DNA from: Verrucomicrobiales bacterium | GTDB lineage: Bacteria > Verrucomicrobiota > Verrucomicrobiia > Limisphaerales > UBA11320 | Direction: 5' to 3' | Assembly (NCBI GenBank): GCA_016793885.1 | Contig: JAEUHE010000011.1 | Location: 1 to 34,506, forward strand | DNA: 34,506 bases | Shown: positions 1-8,006 of the stretch, piece by piece | Layout of the letters: the number at the start of each line of letters is the position of its first letter | Numbering within the stretch: position 1 is the stretch's first letter | Position numbers and translations under genes: made by a program | The notes under the pieces: generated by a model | Databases searched by the model: none | Told to the model about the DNA's origin: nothing | Seen by the model: only the letters and a program-made list of their open reading frames with translations

Positions 1-447
1 GTATATCGGCGCGAGAAGCCTGACTTCGTTTTGATGGGCAAGCAGGCGATAGATGACGACTCCAATCAAGTGGGCCAGATGCTGGCTGCGCTGCTGGGGA
101 TCGGTCAGGCGACTTTTGTTTCCAAACTTGAGCTGATCGAGGGCAACCGTCGGGCACGCTGCGCGCGCGAAACGGATGCCGGCATTGAGACGATCTCGGT
201 GGCCTTGCCGGCGATTTTGACGACCGACCTTCGTCTGAACGAGCCCCGGTACGTGTCCCTCCCCGGAATCATGAAGGCCAAAAAGAAACCGGTGGATGAA
301 GTTTCCCTGGCAGATTTGGGCGTGAGTCCGGTGTCGCGCACGCGAATTCTGAAGCTGGAGACGCCGCCTAAGCGGAAGGCCGGCGTGCGGGTTAAGACCG
401 TGGACGAGCTGATTGGCAAGCTGCGCACGGAAGCGAAGGTCATCTAA
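1..447 (+). CDS. etfB: Electron transfer flavoprotein beta subunit, C-terminal part (5' end outside window)
   Basis: This is the C-terminal ~148 residues of EtfB. The reading frame is already open at base 1, so the start lies upstream of the window. The stretch KPDFVLMGKQAIDDDSNQVG is the typical EtfB nucleotide-binding region, and the protein ends with the usual basic Pro/Lys-rich segment (LETPPKRKAGVRVKTVDEL). With EtfA it forms a soluble heterodimer carrying FAD and AMP (or a second FAD in bifurcating types). The dimer takes electrons from acyl-CoA dehydrogenases. EtfA follows after 15 nt. The genes downstream (membrane Fe-S protein, CCG protein, acyl-CoA dehydrogenase) place this pair in acyl-CoA oxidation. 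Whether it is the bifurcating type cannot be judged from this fragment. Confidence 0.95.
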   Translation, partial: VYRREKPDFVLMGKQAIDDDSNQVGQMLAALLGIGQATFVSKLELIEGNRRARCARETDAGIETISVALPAILTTDLRLNEPRYVSLPGIMKAKKKPVDEVSLADLGVSPVSRTRILKLETPPKRKAGVRVKTVDELIGKLRTEAKVI

Positions 448-462
448 GGAAACGAGGAGAAG

Positions 463-1437
463 ATGCCTAAAATTCTAGTCTTAGCCGAACACGATCACGG
501 CACGTTGAAGCTGGCGACACTCTCGGCCTTGGGGTTCGCCCGTCAAGCGACTTTGGAGGGGCGTGGAACTTACGAGATTCTCGTCATTGGAAGCCAAATC
601 GGCCCGGTGGCGACCGCCTTGGCGTCCTATGGGGCGGAGCGTGTGCTGGTCGCCGATGACGCGTCGCTCGCCGAACCCCTGGCGGATGTGCAATCCCAGT
701 TGATTGCGGACGTCGCCAAGGCGCGCGGAGCTGACTGGGTGGTGGGAGCGGCCTCCACCTACACCAAGGACATTCTTCCGCGGGCGGCGGCGCTGTTGGA
801 TGCGGTCATGCTCAGTGATCTGGTGGGACTTGAAGCGAGTGCGGGAGACTATGTTTACCGTCGAGTGCTTTACGCCGGGAACATCATTGCGACGGTGCAA
901 CTCGACGGTGCCCAGCGTTGCTTTACGGTTCGCGCGGCTGCGTTTCCGGCTCCGGCTACCGTCGGCGCCGCTTCCCCAATTGAATCCGTCGCCTACGCGC
1001 CGGCTGGCGCAGGGGGACAGATGGCCTTTGTGACACGCGAGGGAAAGGCTTCCGGACGACCCGATGCCACCGAGGCCAAGATTGTGGTTTCGGGCGGGCG
1101 CGCCCTGAAGAATAGCGAGGACTTTGAGCGATTGGTGGGCGGACTCGCCGATGTCCTGGGGGCGGCGGTGGGATCCTCCCGCGCCTTAGTGGATTCGGGC
1201 ATCACCCCCAATTCGCTGCAGATTGGTCAGACGGGCAAAGTTGTGGCCCCCGATCTCTATGTAGCGGTCGGGATTTCAGGCGCGATCCAGCACATGGCGG
1301 GCATGAAGGACACGAAAGTGATCGCTGCCATCAACAAGGACCCTGACGCCCCTATCTTTGAGGTGGCCGACTATGGGTTGGTGGCTGATGTGTATCAGGC
1401 TGTGCCCGAGTTGATGGAGAAGCTCAAGCGCGCATGA
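463..1437 (+). CDS. etfA: Electron transfer flavoprotein alpha subunit
   Basis: This 324-residue protein has the usual EtfA length. The N-terminal ~190 residues form the ETF alpha/beta domain. The C-terminal third is the FAD-binding domain, with the signature [20 protein letters not shown] followed by [20 protein letters not shown], and later [18 protein letters not shown]. It binds the FAD that shuttles electrons from acyl-CoA dehydrogenases to the membrane oxidoreductase. A purine-rich GAGGAG lies just upstream of the ATG at 463, one of the few recognisable Shine-Dalgarno sites in the window. Its stop overlaps the next gene's start by 4 nt (ATGA), so the two are likely translationally coupled. 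Confidence 0.96.
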   Translation: MPKILVLAEHDHGTLKLATLSALGFARQATLEGRGTYEILVIGSQIGPVATALASYGAERVLVADDASLAEPLADVQSQLIADVAKARGADWVVGAASTYTKDILPRAAALLDAVMLSDLVGLEASAGDYVYRRVLYAGNIIATVQLDGAQRCFTVRAAAFPAPATVGAASPIESVAYAPAGAGGQMAFVTREGKASGRPDATEAKIVVSGGRALKNSEDFERLVGGLADVLGAAVGSSRALVDSGITPNSLQIGQTGKVVAPDLYVAVGISGAIQHMAGMKDTKVIAAINKDPDAPIFEVADYGLVADVYQAVPELMEKLKRA

Positions 1438-2738
1438 CCTACACTCGCGAAACGTTCGGCAACATTCCCGCGTTATCGCAGTGGCTGTTCTATGTTCTGG
1501 CCGCGCTTTCGGTGGCTGTTTTTTGTTTTGGAATCTGGAGGCGCTTCCAACTGTGGAGGCAGGGTCAGCCGATCGATCTGAGCGGCCTGCTGGTGGGAAG
1601 CGTGAAGGAGCGCCTGGCCCGGTGGAAGCCGGGGCTGCGTCGGGTGGCGGTGGAGGGCTTTGGGCAGCAGCGCGTCCGCGGCCGCGGGCTCCCCAGTTGG
1701 TCGCATGCCGTGCTGGTAGCCGGGTTTCTCATGCTCTTTCTGGGAACAACCCTGCTGGAGGTGGATCACCTGGCGGGGATGGTTTCCGAACGACTGAAGT
1801 TTCATCGCGGCACTTACTACCTCATTTACGAGTTCACATTGGATGTGTTCGGGTTGTTGTTCTTGCTGGGCTGCATGGGATTTCTGATTCGCCGAATTCG
1901 GAGGCCGGCCAGTGTCGGCCACCGGCCGAGCGATTGGATGGTCCTGGCCTTGTTTATCGCCATCGGAGTGACTGGCTACTGGGTGGAGGGATTGCGCATT
2001 GCCTGGCAGCAGCCCACCGGACTCGGAGCCTCCTGCTCCCCGGTGGGAAGGTGGGTGGCCGCAGGTTTTGCGGGATGGACTGAGTCGCAGGCCCGAGCCT
2101 GGCATTTGGGCGTATGGTGGCTCCATGCGATCTTGGTGTTCGGGTTTTTCGCCTGCATCCCGTTCACGCGTCTGATTCATTTTGTGACCGGTCCGCTGAA
2201 TCTCTTTCTGACCAAGCCTGCCCTCGGGGAACTGGTTCCTATCACCGTGGAGGAGATGGAAAAGACGGAGCGGATGGGGGTGAGCGAGATTCGCCATTTC
2301 ACGCAAGCGCAGTTACTCAGCCTGGATGCCTGCATGGAGTGTGGGCGCTGCGAAGAGGCTTGTCCGGCGTTCGCTACCGCGAAGCCGCTGTCGCCGAAGA
2401 AAGTAGTTCAGGACCTCAAGGGCATCATGTCGGGCATCGTCGGGAATGCTCCAGCGACCTCGGTTCACGAGGTAATTGCGGCCGAGACCCTGTGGTCCTG
2501 TACCGCGTGCAATGCGTGTGCGTTCGTTTGTCCGGTTCGTATCGACCCGGTCCGGTTGATCATTGATATGCGGCGTCACCTCGTCGCGGAGGGCGGTCTG
2601 AGCGGAACAGCTGCGGTGGCCTTGCGCCGCATGCAGTCGAGTGCAAACCCGTGGGGGTTGCCTCCCTCCGAGCGAGGCCGCTGGATGGAGTCCGCCGCGA
2701 CAGATGCCCCGGGAACGACTCCGGGTGCTCCCACCTGA
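1434..2738 (+). CDS. Membrane cytochrome b (NarI-like) / double 4Fe-4S protein, N-terminal half of an ETF:menaquinone oxidoreductase
   Basis: This 434-residue protein has about five hydrophobic segments (roughly residues 14-36, 85-108, 130-153, 167-190, 225-250) that resemble the nitrate-reductase gamma subunit. Histidines in or near the helices are candidate haem ligands. A cytoplasmic domain follows with two 4Fe-4S motifs, CMECGRCEEACP (about residues 300-311) and CTACNACAFVCP (about 360-371), of heterodisulfide-reductase C type. Proteins of the EMO/DUF224 family carry this architecture fused to C-terminal CCG domains and pass electrons from ETF to menaquinone. Here the chain stops soon after the conserved NPWGLP...RW linker, and the CCG part is encoded by the next gene in another frame. 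The ATG overlaps the etfA stop (ATGA). The electron acceptor is inferred from family and context. Confidence 0.88.
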   Translation: MTYTRETFGNIPALSQWLFYVLAALSVAVFCFGIWRRFQLWRQGQPIDLSGLLVGSVKERLARWKPGLRRVAVEGFGQQRVRGRGLPSWSHAVLVAGFLMLFLGTTLLEVDHLAGMVSERLKFHRGTYYLIYEFTLDVFGLLFLLGCMGFLIRRIRRPASVGHRPSDWMVLALFIAIGVTGYWVEGLRIAWQQPTGLGASCSPVGRWVAAGFAGWTESQARAWHLGVWWLHAILVFGFFACIPFTRLIHFVTGPLNLFLTKPALGELVPITVEEMEKTERMGVSEIRHFTQAQLLSLDACMECGRCEEACPAFATAKPLSPKKVVQDLKGIMSGIVGNAPATSVHEVIAAETLWSCTACNACAFVCPVRIDPVRLIIDMRRHLVAEGGLSGTAAVALRRMQSSANPWGLPPSERGRWMESAATDAPGTTPGAPT

Positions 2739-2752
2739 TTTTATTTTTGTCC

Positions 2753-3553
2753 ATGAGCGACTCATCGAGTGAATTTCGGATACCCACGGTGAAGGAGAAT
2801 CCTTCCTTCGAGGTGCTGTATTGGGTTGGCTGTGCGGGGTCGTATGACCGTCGGGCTCAGCGCGTGGCGCGCGCCATGGCCCGACTGCTGCATGCGGCCG
2901 GGGTCAATTACGCCGTTCTGGGCGGTGAGGAAAAGTGCACGGGCGACTCCGCCCGTCGGTTGGGGGACGAGTTCCTATTCCAGGAATTGGCGGAAGCCAA
3001 TATTGCCACGCTGAAGAAGCATCAGGTGCGCGACATTGTTGCCCATTGCCCCCACTGCGTGAATGTCTTCCTCAAGGACTATCCCCAATTCGGCGGTCAC
3101 TATCGCGTCCGGCACCACACCCAACTTTTGGCCGAACTGCTGGAGCAGGGACGGCTGAAGCTGCCCCAGGGTGTCAGCTCGCCGCTTCAGGGCGGGGTGA
3201 CGTATCACGATCCCTGCTATCTGGCGCGGGTGAATGGGATTCACGACGCCCCTCGCGCGGTTCTGGGGGCGGTGCTTTCGGCGGGGAAGGCTGGCCCGCT
3301 GCGGGAAATGTCGCGTTGTCGGGAAAAGACCTTTTGCTGCGGTGCCGGCGGGGGGCGCATGTGGATGGAGGAGAATCCCTCCCAGCGCGTTTCCGGCGAG
3401 CGAGCCAAGGAGGCCTTGGGCACGGGGGCTTCGACCGTCGCGGTGGGGTGTCCGTTCTGCCTGACCATGATGTCGGACGGTGTCGCCAGCAAGGGCACCG
3501 AGGCCCGAGTTCGGGATGTGGCTGAGCTGTTGGCGGAGCAGATGGGATTTTAG
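2753..3553 (+). CDS. CCG-domain (HdrB/D-like) Fe-S oxidoreductase, C-terminal half of the split ETF:menaquinone oxidoreductase
   Basis: This 266-residue soluble protein has two cysteine-rich modules. The first reads VLYWVGCAGSYDRRAQ ... EEKCTGDSARR ... CPHC. The second reads HDPCYLARVNG ... FCCGAGGGRMW ... VGCPFC, a full CCG motif that in HdrB/HdrD-type proteins binds a non-cubane 4Fe-4S cluster. In one-piece EMO proteins these modules follow the linker at which the preceding gene stops. The ATG at 2753 is chosen because the open frame further upstream overlaps clear coding sequence of the previous gene. The start lies 14 nt after that gene's stop and has no good ribosome binding site, so translation may depend on coupling. 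A sequencing frameshift in the T-rich junction is possible but not needed, since both ends look like natural termini. Confidence 0.87.
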   Translation: MSDSSSEFRIPTVKENPSFEVLYWVGCAGSYDRRAQRVARAMARLLHAAGVNYAVLGGEEKCTGDSARRLGDEFLFQELAEANIATLKKHQVRDIVAHCPHCVNVFLKDYPQFGGHYRVRHHTQLLAELLEQGRLKLPQGVSSPLQGGVTYHDPCYLARVNGIHDAPRAVLGAVLSAGKAGPLREMSRCREKTFCCGAGGGRMWMEENPSQRVSGERAKEALGTGASTVAVGCPFCLTMMSDGVASKGTEARVRDVAELLAEQMGF

Positions 3554-3636
3554 CAGGCGGAGGAACGGATGAGCGGTGGAGCCCGAGAGCGGCTCCGGTT
3601 TGAACTGGGACTAGATTTGGGAAACTGTTACGAGCT

Positions 3637-5427
3637 ATGAGCGAACTACAAACATTGGCGCCCCATTTGGTGGGTGGAAATTTTCTTCTTCAGGACACCG
3701 ATCCGTCGAAGGTCTTCACACCCGAGGATCTCACCTCTGACCAGCGCCAGATGGCGGAGACGGCGCAGAAGTTTATGGACAAGGATGTGCTGTCGCAGCT
3801 GGACGCACTGGAGCACCAGTCGCCTGGTCTGGCGGTCAAACTCTTCAAGAAGGCCGGGGAGATCGGACTTCTGGGAATCGAAGTCCCTGAGGAGCACGGC
3901 GGCCTGGGGCTGGGCAAAACCACCAGCATCGGTGTGTCTGAACAGTTGACCCGCCTGGGTGGCTTCGGAGTGACCTGCGGCGCCCACAGTGGGATCGGCA
4001 CGCAGCCCCTGGTTTATTTTGGAACCGCGCACCAGAAGGAGAAGTATCTCTCCAAGCTCGCCACGGGCGAATGGATGGCCGCGTATTGCCTGAGCGAGCC
4101 CTCCTCCGGATCCGACGCCCTCGCAATGCGCACCAAGGCTGTGCTGTCCGCCGACGGCAAACACTACGTTCTCAACGGCACCAAGATGTGGATCAGCAAC
4201 GGGGGATGGGCCGACCTCTTTACTGTGTTCGCCAAGGTAGACGGACAGCATGTTACGGCTTTCTTGGTTGAACGTTCGTTCGCCGGAGTGTCGACCGGCA
4301 AAGAGGAGCACAAACTTGGACTCAAGACATCCTCGACCTGCCGGATTATCCTGGAGGATGTCCAGGTGCCGGTCGAGAACGTGTTGGGGGAGGTGGGGAA
4401 GGCGGCCTACATCGCCTTCAACATTCTCAACTTTGGTCGCTTTGGCCTGGGTGCTGGTGCGGTGGGCGCTGCGAAGGATCTGCTCCGATTGGGAGCCAAG
4501 TATGCCTCGGAGCGTTCCCAGTTCGGACGCCCCATCGCCTCCTTCGGCTTGATCCAGCACAAGATCGGGGAAGGGGCGGCCCAGGTCTTCGCGGCTGAGA
4601 GTGCGGTTTATCGCACGGCCGGGATGATTGACGAAGTGATGAACGGGGGCGAGCTGATCAGCTCCATGTCGCCGGGTTATCCGCGCGGCTTGGATGAGTT
4701 CGCGCTGGAGTGTTCCATTCTGAAGGTGGCCTGCAGCGAGACCCTGGACTTCGTGGCGGATGAGATGCTGCAGGTGCACGGGGGCTATGGTTATACCGAA
4801 GAGTTTCCGGCCGCGCGGGGTTACCGCGATTCACGCATCAATCGAATCTTTGAGGGCACCAACGAGATCAATCGCTTGTTCATCCCGGGATCCCTCCTGA
4901 GGCGGGCGCAGAAGGGGCGTTTTCCCCTGATGCAGGCCATCACCAAAGTGGCGAAAGAGATGTTGGATTACAGCCCGTGGGAAGAAAGTTCGGACGAGCT
5001 GGCCAACGCCCGGGCCTTCCTAGGCAATGCCAAACGGTTGGTGCTCTTTCTCTCAGGAGTTGCGCATCAGCGCTTCGGAGACAAGTTGCTGGAGCAGCAG
5101 GAGGTGTTGGGGGCTCTCAGCGACCTGATCATCGATCTCTTCCTAGGCGAGAGCGCGGTGTTGAGGGTGTTGAAAACGCGCTCGCGCGGCGCGGCGACCG
5201 GGTCGATGGCGAGCCTGGCGATGGTTTTTGTCAACGAGAGCGCGATGCGGATGGAGCAGAATGCCAAGACGGCCTTGGCCGCGATTTCCGAGGGCGACGA
5301 GCTTCGCACGCATCTCGGGATGGTGCGACGGCTCTTGCGCTGGACTCCGATCAATAGCGTCGCCCTCCGGCGCCACCTGGCGCAGCGGATCTCCGATCGC
5401 GGAAGTTACGGAGCCCTGCTCCAGTGA
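3637..5427 (+). CDS. Acyl-CoA dehydrogenase, long form (VLCAD/FadE-like with C-terminal extension)
   Basis: This 596-residue flavoenzyme oxidises acyl-CoA to trans-2-enoyl-CoA and passes electrons to ETF. The N-terminal helical domain (to about residue 145) contains GLLGIEVPEEHGGLGLG. The middle beta domain has the FAD/substrate signature AAYCLSEPSSGSDA and later LNGTKMWISNGGWAD. The C-terminal helical domain carries RSQFGRPIASFGLIQHKIGE, QVHGGYGYTEEFPAARGYRD and IFEGTNEINR. Glu406 in the last motif aligns with the catalytic base of VLCAD/MCAD. A further ~170 residues follow, as in the long ~590-residue family members. The gene starts 83 nt after the CCG gene and is probably in the same operon. 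Chain-length preference cannot be read from the sequence. Confidence 0.95.
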   Translation: MSELQTLAPHLVGGNFLLQDTDPSKVFTPEDLTSDQRQMAETAQKFMDKDVLSQLDALEHQSPGLAVKLFKKAGEIGLLGIEVPEEHGGLGLGKTTSIGVSEQLTRLGGFGVTCGAHSGIGTQPLVYFGTAHQKEKYLSKLATGEWMAAYCLSEPSSGSDALAMRTKAVLSADGKHYVLNGTKMWISNGGWADLFTVFAKVDGQHVTAFLVERSFAGVSTGKEEHKLGLKTSSTCRIILEDVQVPVENVLGEVGKAAYIAFNILNFGRFGLGAGAVGAAKDLLRLGAKYASERSQFGRPIASFGLIQHKIGEGAAQVFAAESAVYRTAGMIDEVMNGGELISSMSPGYPRGLDEFALECSILKVACSETLDFVADEMLQVHGGYGYTEEFPAARGYRDSRINRIFEGTNEINRLFIPGSLLRRAQKGRFPLMQAITKVAKEMLDYSPWEESSDELANARAFLGNAKRLVLFLSGVAHQRFGDKLLEQQEVLGALSDLIIDLFLGESAVLRVLKTRSRGAATGSMASLAMVFVNESAMRMEQNAKTALAAISEGDELRTHLGMVRRLLRWTPINSVALRRHLAQRISDRGSYGALLQ

Positions 5428-5460
5428 CCGCCGTCAGGTTTGGAGTGCGGTAGACCTCTG

Positions 5461-6831
5461 TTACAGTTTCCAACCGGATCGATATTCGGAGCGGAGCCAG
5501 GTGTTGGCTTCCTTGTGGTTGGTAAACTTCATGACCTTGTCATTCCAGAGGAGCGTCTGGCCGGGATACCGGATCGCGATCAGGCCGAGCAAAGCCACCT
5601 GGGTCAGCCGACCGCCGTAGTCGAAGTCCGAGCCAGCGGCGCGTCCGTTTTGGATCGCGTCGATCCAATCCCAGCCGTGGCCCTTTACCCGGGCGATCTT
5701 CTCGGGAGGCGCATTCTTACCTGAGTACTGATCCATCAGGCCTTCGGGCAGCAGGTGGCAGCCTGAACCGCCGTGGGAGCCATGGACGATCATGCCCTTG
5801 TCGCCAAAGAGAATGGCTCCAGTTCCCGGAACCTTTTCGTCATTCGGGAAGTCCGCTGGTTTCGGTATGGTGGTGTTTCCGTCGTGCCAGACCAGTTTAA
5901 CCGGGCCGCGATCCTTCTTGGCAGGGAACTCAAACGTGATTCGAGTCCCTGAGGGATAGGTTAAGCCCTGCTTGACGGGGTCATAGTTCGTAACCTCCGC
6001 CGTGACGCTGGTGGGAGCCCCTAGGTCGAGCGCCCAATACGCGGGATCGACCACGTGACAGATCCAGTCACCGATCACGCCGCCACCGAAATGCATCCAT
6101 CCGCGCCAATTCCAGGGAACCCACAGCGGAGAGTAGGGTTTGAATTCCACCGGTCCCACCCACAGATCATAGTCCAGGCCCTTGGGAACTTCGTGTTTTT
6201 CACCCACCTTGCCTAGGTTGGGAATCTGACAATAGACGTTCTTGAAGGCGTCACAGCCGGCATGGACGGTATGGACCTTGCCGATCGCTCCGGCCCAGAC
6301 CCATTCGCAGAGCCGACGAATCGAGTTGCTGGAATGCCCCTGGTTGCCCAGCTGCGTCACCACCTTGTACTTGCTGGCGGCGGCCATCAGTTTCCTAGCC
6401 TCGTAGACCGTGTGGGTCAGCGGTTTTTCGCAGAAGACGTGCTTGCCGCGCTTCATGGCTTCCATGGCGATGACGGCGTGGGTGTGGTCAGGAGTGCCGA
6501 TGATCACCCCGTCGATCTCTTTCCCCATCTTGTCCAGCATCACCCGGTAATCTGTGAACCGCTTGGCGTTCGGGTATTTGGAAAATTCCTTGCCCGCATA
6601 CTTCTCGTCCACATCGCACAGTGCCGCGATGTTGTGACCCAATCCGGCGATTTCACCGACATCGGCTCCTCCGCGGCTGCCGATACCGATGCCCGCGATG
6701 TTAAGCTTGCTGTTGGGTCCAGGCGCCTTCGCACCGTTCAAGATCGTTCCAGGGAGGATGTTGAACAACGCCACTCCGGCGCCGGTGCGATGGATAAACT
6801 GTCTTCGGTTCAGTGATTTAGCTGAGTTCAT
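5461..6831 (-). CDS. Gfo/Idh/MocA-family oxidoreductase with Tat signal
   Basis: This 456-residue NAD(P)-dependent sugar/inositol-type dehydrogenase is predicted to be exported. The N-terminus has a twin-arginine motif (SLNRRQFIHRTGAG) and then a hydrophobic stretch. The Rossmann fold follows (LNIAGIGIGSRGGADV), with the conserved DGVIIGTPDHTHAV and GKHVFCEKPLTHTVYEA; the Lys of EKP is the usual catalytic or substrate-binding residue of the family. The C-terminal half has the WNWRGWMHFGGGVIGDWICH segment typical of the large exported Gfo/Idh subgroup common in Verrucomicrobia and Planctomycetes. The substrate is unknown. It ends 33 nt from the convergent acyl-CoA dehydrogenase, with no obvious terminator between. 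The peroxiredoxin gene lies 64 nt upstream on the same strand and could be co-transcribed. Confidence 0.93.
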   Translation of the reverse strand: MNSAKSLNRRQFIHRTGAGVALFNILPGTILNGAKAPGPNSKLNIAGIGIGSRGGADVGEIAGLGHNIAALCDVDEKYAGKEFSKYPNAKRFTDYRVMLDKMGKEIDGVIIGTPDHTHAVIAMEAMKRGKHVFCEKPLTHTVYEARKLMAAASKYKVVTQLGNQGHSSNSIRRLCEWVWAGAIGKVHTVHAGCDAFKNVYCQIPNLGKVGEKHEVPKGLDYDLWVGPVEFKPYSPLWVPWNWRGWMHFGGGVIGDWICHVVDPAYWALDLGAPTSVTAEVTNYDPVKQGLTYPSGTRITFEFPAKKDRGPVKLVWHDGNTTIPKPADFPNDEKVPGTGAILFGDKGMIVHGSHGGSGCHLLPEGLMDQYSGKNAPPEKIARVKGHGWDWIDAIQNGRAAGSDFDYGGRLTQVALLGLIAIRYPGQTLLWNDKVMKFTNHKEANTWLRSEYRSGWKL

Positions 6832-6895
6832 AATGGAGGGGCGGTTCGGTTCTCGATTCAGTCGTTCAACGTGGGATGATGCGTGAACCTGACGA

Positions 6896-7531
6896 CTAGG
6901 CGTTAGGCTGCGGGGTATAGCGCAGGTACGGCTTCACGTGACGCGCACCTTTCGGGAAGAGAGCGGCGATCTCGGCATCCTTTACCGCGGGGGTGATGAT
7001 GCAGTCCTGGCCGTGTTCCCAGTTCGCCGGGGTCGCGACCTTGTACTTCGAGGTTAGCTGCAGAGAGTCGATCACGCGCAGGAGTTCCAGGAAGTTGCGT
7101 CCGGTGGAGGCAGGGTAGGTGAGAGTCAGCTTCACCTTCTTGTCCGGTCCGATGATGAACACCGAGCGGACGGTGAAGGTGGCATCGGCGTTGGGGTGGA
7201 TCATGTCGTACATCAAGGAGACCTGGCGGTCCGGATCCGCGATAATGGGGAAGTTCATGCTGCAACGCTGCGTCTCGTTGATGTCCGGGATCCAACCTTG
7301 GTGAGCGGACAGCGGATCAACGCTGATGGCGATGCATTTCACGCCGCGCTTGTCGAACTCCGGCTTCAGCTTGGCCGCTGCGCCCAGTTCGGTGGTGCAC
7401 ACCGGGGTGAAGTCGGCCGGGTGGGAGAACAAGATGCCCCAGCTGCCGCCGAGCCATTGGTGGAAATCAATCTTTCCCTCGGTTGTATCCGCAGTGAAAT
7501 TCGGAGCTTCGTCGCCTAAACGGAGTGCCAT
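6896..7531 (-). CDS. 1-Cys peroxiredoxin (Prx6-type, AhpC/TSA family)
   Basis: This 211-residue cytoplasmic peroxidase reduces H2O2 and organic hydroperoxides. The peroxidatic Cys45 lies in HPADFTPVCTTELG, with the family Pro and Thr in place. The C-terminal 1-Cys Prx domain is visible (PANWEHGQDCIITPAV, ending HVKPYLRYTPQP). No classical resolving Cys is evident, so an external thiol is expected to recycle it. The ATG at 7531 (MALRLGDEAPNF) is chosen because it matches the family N-terminus. The frame stays open upstream for another ~158 codons, but that part has no peroxiredoxin similarity and overlaps a divergent small gene. A perfect hairpin lies 31 nt before the start. Confidence 0.95.
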   Translation of the reverse strand: MALRLGDEAPNFTADTTEGKIDFHQWLGGSWGILFSHPADFTPVCTTELGAAAKLKPEFDKRGVKCIAISVDPLSAHQGWIPDINETQRCSMNFPIIADPDRQVSLMYDMIHPNADATFTVRSVFIIGPDKKVKLTLTYPASTGRNFLELLRVIDSLQLTSKYKVATPANWEHGQDCIITPAVKDAEIAALFPKGARHVKPYLRYTPQPNA

Positions 7532-7562
7532 AGTCTTTGTATCGTTACGGTTAAGAGTCGTT

Positions 7563-7582
7563 CCCGCCAGTTGGCTGGCGGG
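7563..7582 (-). promoter_or_regulatory. Perfect inverted repeat in the peroxiredoxin leader
   Basis: CCCGCCAG-TTGG-CTGGCGGG forms a perfect 8-bp stem with a 4-nt loop, 31-50 nt upstream of the peroxiredoxin ATG. There is no T-run, so it does not look like an intrinsic terminator. It could be an operator or an mRNA leader hairpin. Its function is not established. Confidence 0.45.
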
Positions 7583-7684
7583 TAAGAATCGGAATCTACC
7601 TGAGGTCCGCCCACCTGTGAAGCGGCAAGTTTTATGGTGAAAATTGCCTGTTGCTTTGTCCCTGGTAACCGTTGAGTCTGGACC

Positions 7685-7873
7685 ATGAACAATAGTTTGC
7701 AGCAGCATGGGATCCGCGAAGTTCAGAAGCAACTTCGCCTGCGTATGAAAAACAGCGGGCTCGACTCCATCCGAGTCGAAGTCACCCGCAAATCCGGGAA
7801 GCTCAAGTTTGATTTCCTCGGCAGCCCCGACCAGGTGACCAAAGCCTACGAGCTCGTGGCCAACTGGGACTGA
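7685..7873 (+). CDS. Small conserved-looking hypothetical protein (62 aa)
   Basis: This short ORF reads MNNSLQQHGIREVQKQLRLR, then a basic stretch, KLKFDFLGSPDQVTKAYELV and a final WD. The pattern (amphipathic helix, beta strand SIRVEVTRK, strand KLKFDF, helix) looks like a compact alpha/beta fold rather than random translation. It starts 153 nt upstream of, and divergent to, the peroxiredoxin start, so the two may share a control region. There is no recognisable domain, signal peptide or ribosome binding site. I do not recognise the family. It could be a spurious ORF, but the residue distribution supports a real gene. Confidence 0.5.
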   Translation: MNNSLQQHGIREVQKQLRLRMKNSGLDSIRVEVTRKSGKLKFDFLGSPDQVTKAYELVANWD

Positions 7874-8006
7874 GAATCGGCTAGCCGTCGGCTCTGTCGA
7901 CCCGCGATAGAGTTGATGGTTCCACAAGTGGGTCCCGCACAAGGGCTCTGGGCTCAGTTGCCCAAGGAGGTTTGAGCCCGATGAGGGGCTGTCAACGTTG
8001 AACATC

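Noticed and set aside
2651-2752. 34-residue extension of the CCG protein upstream of 2753
   Set aside because: These bases encode the conserved C-terminal linker of the preceding protein in another frame.
3646-4779. 377-codon minus-strand frame opposite the acyl-CoA dehydrogenase
   Set aside because: Shadow of a well-conserved enzyme with all family motifs on the plus strand.
7532-8005. Upstream extension of the peroxiredoxin frame giving a 369-residue protein
   Set aside because: The extra 158 residues have no peroxiredoxin similarity, cover the leader hairpin and overlap the divergent small gene; MALRLGDEAP is the normal family start.
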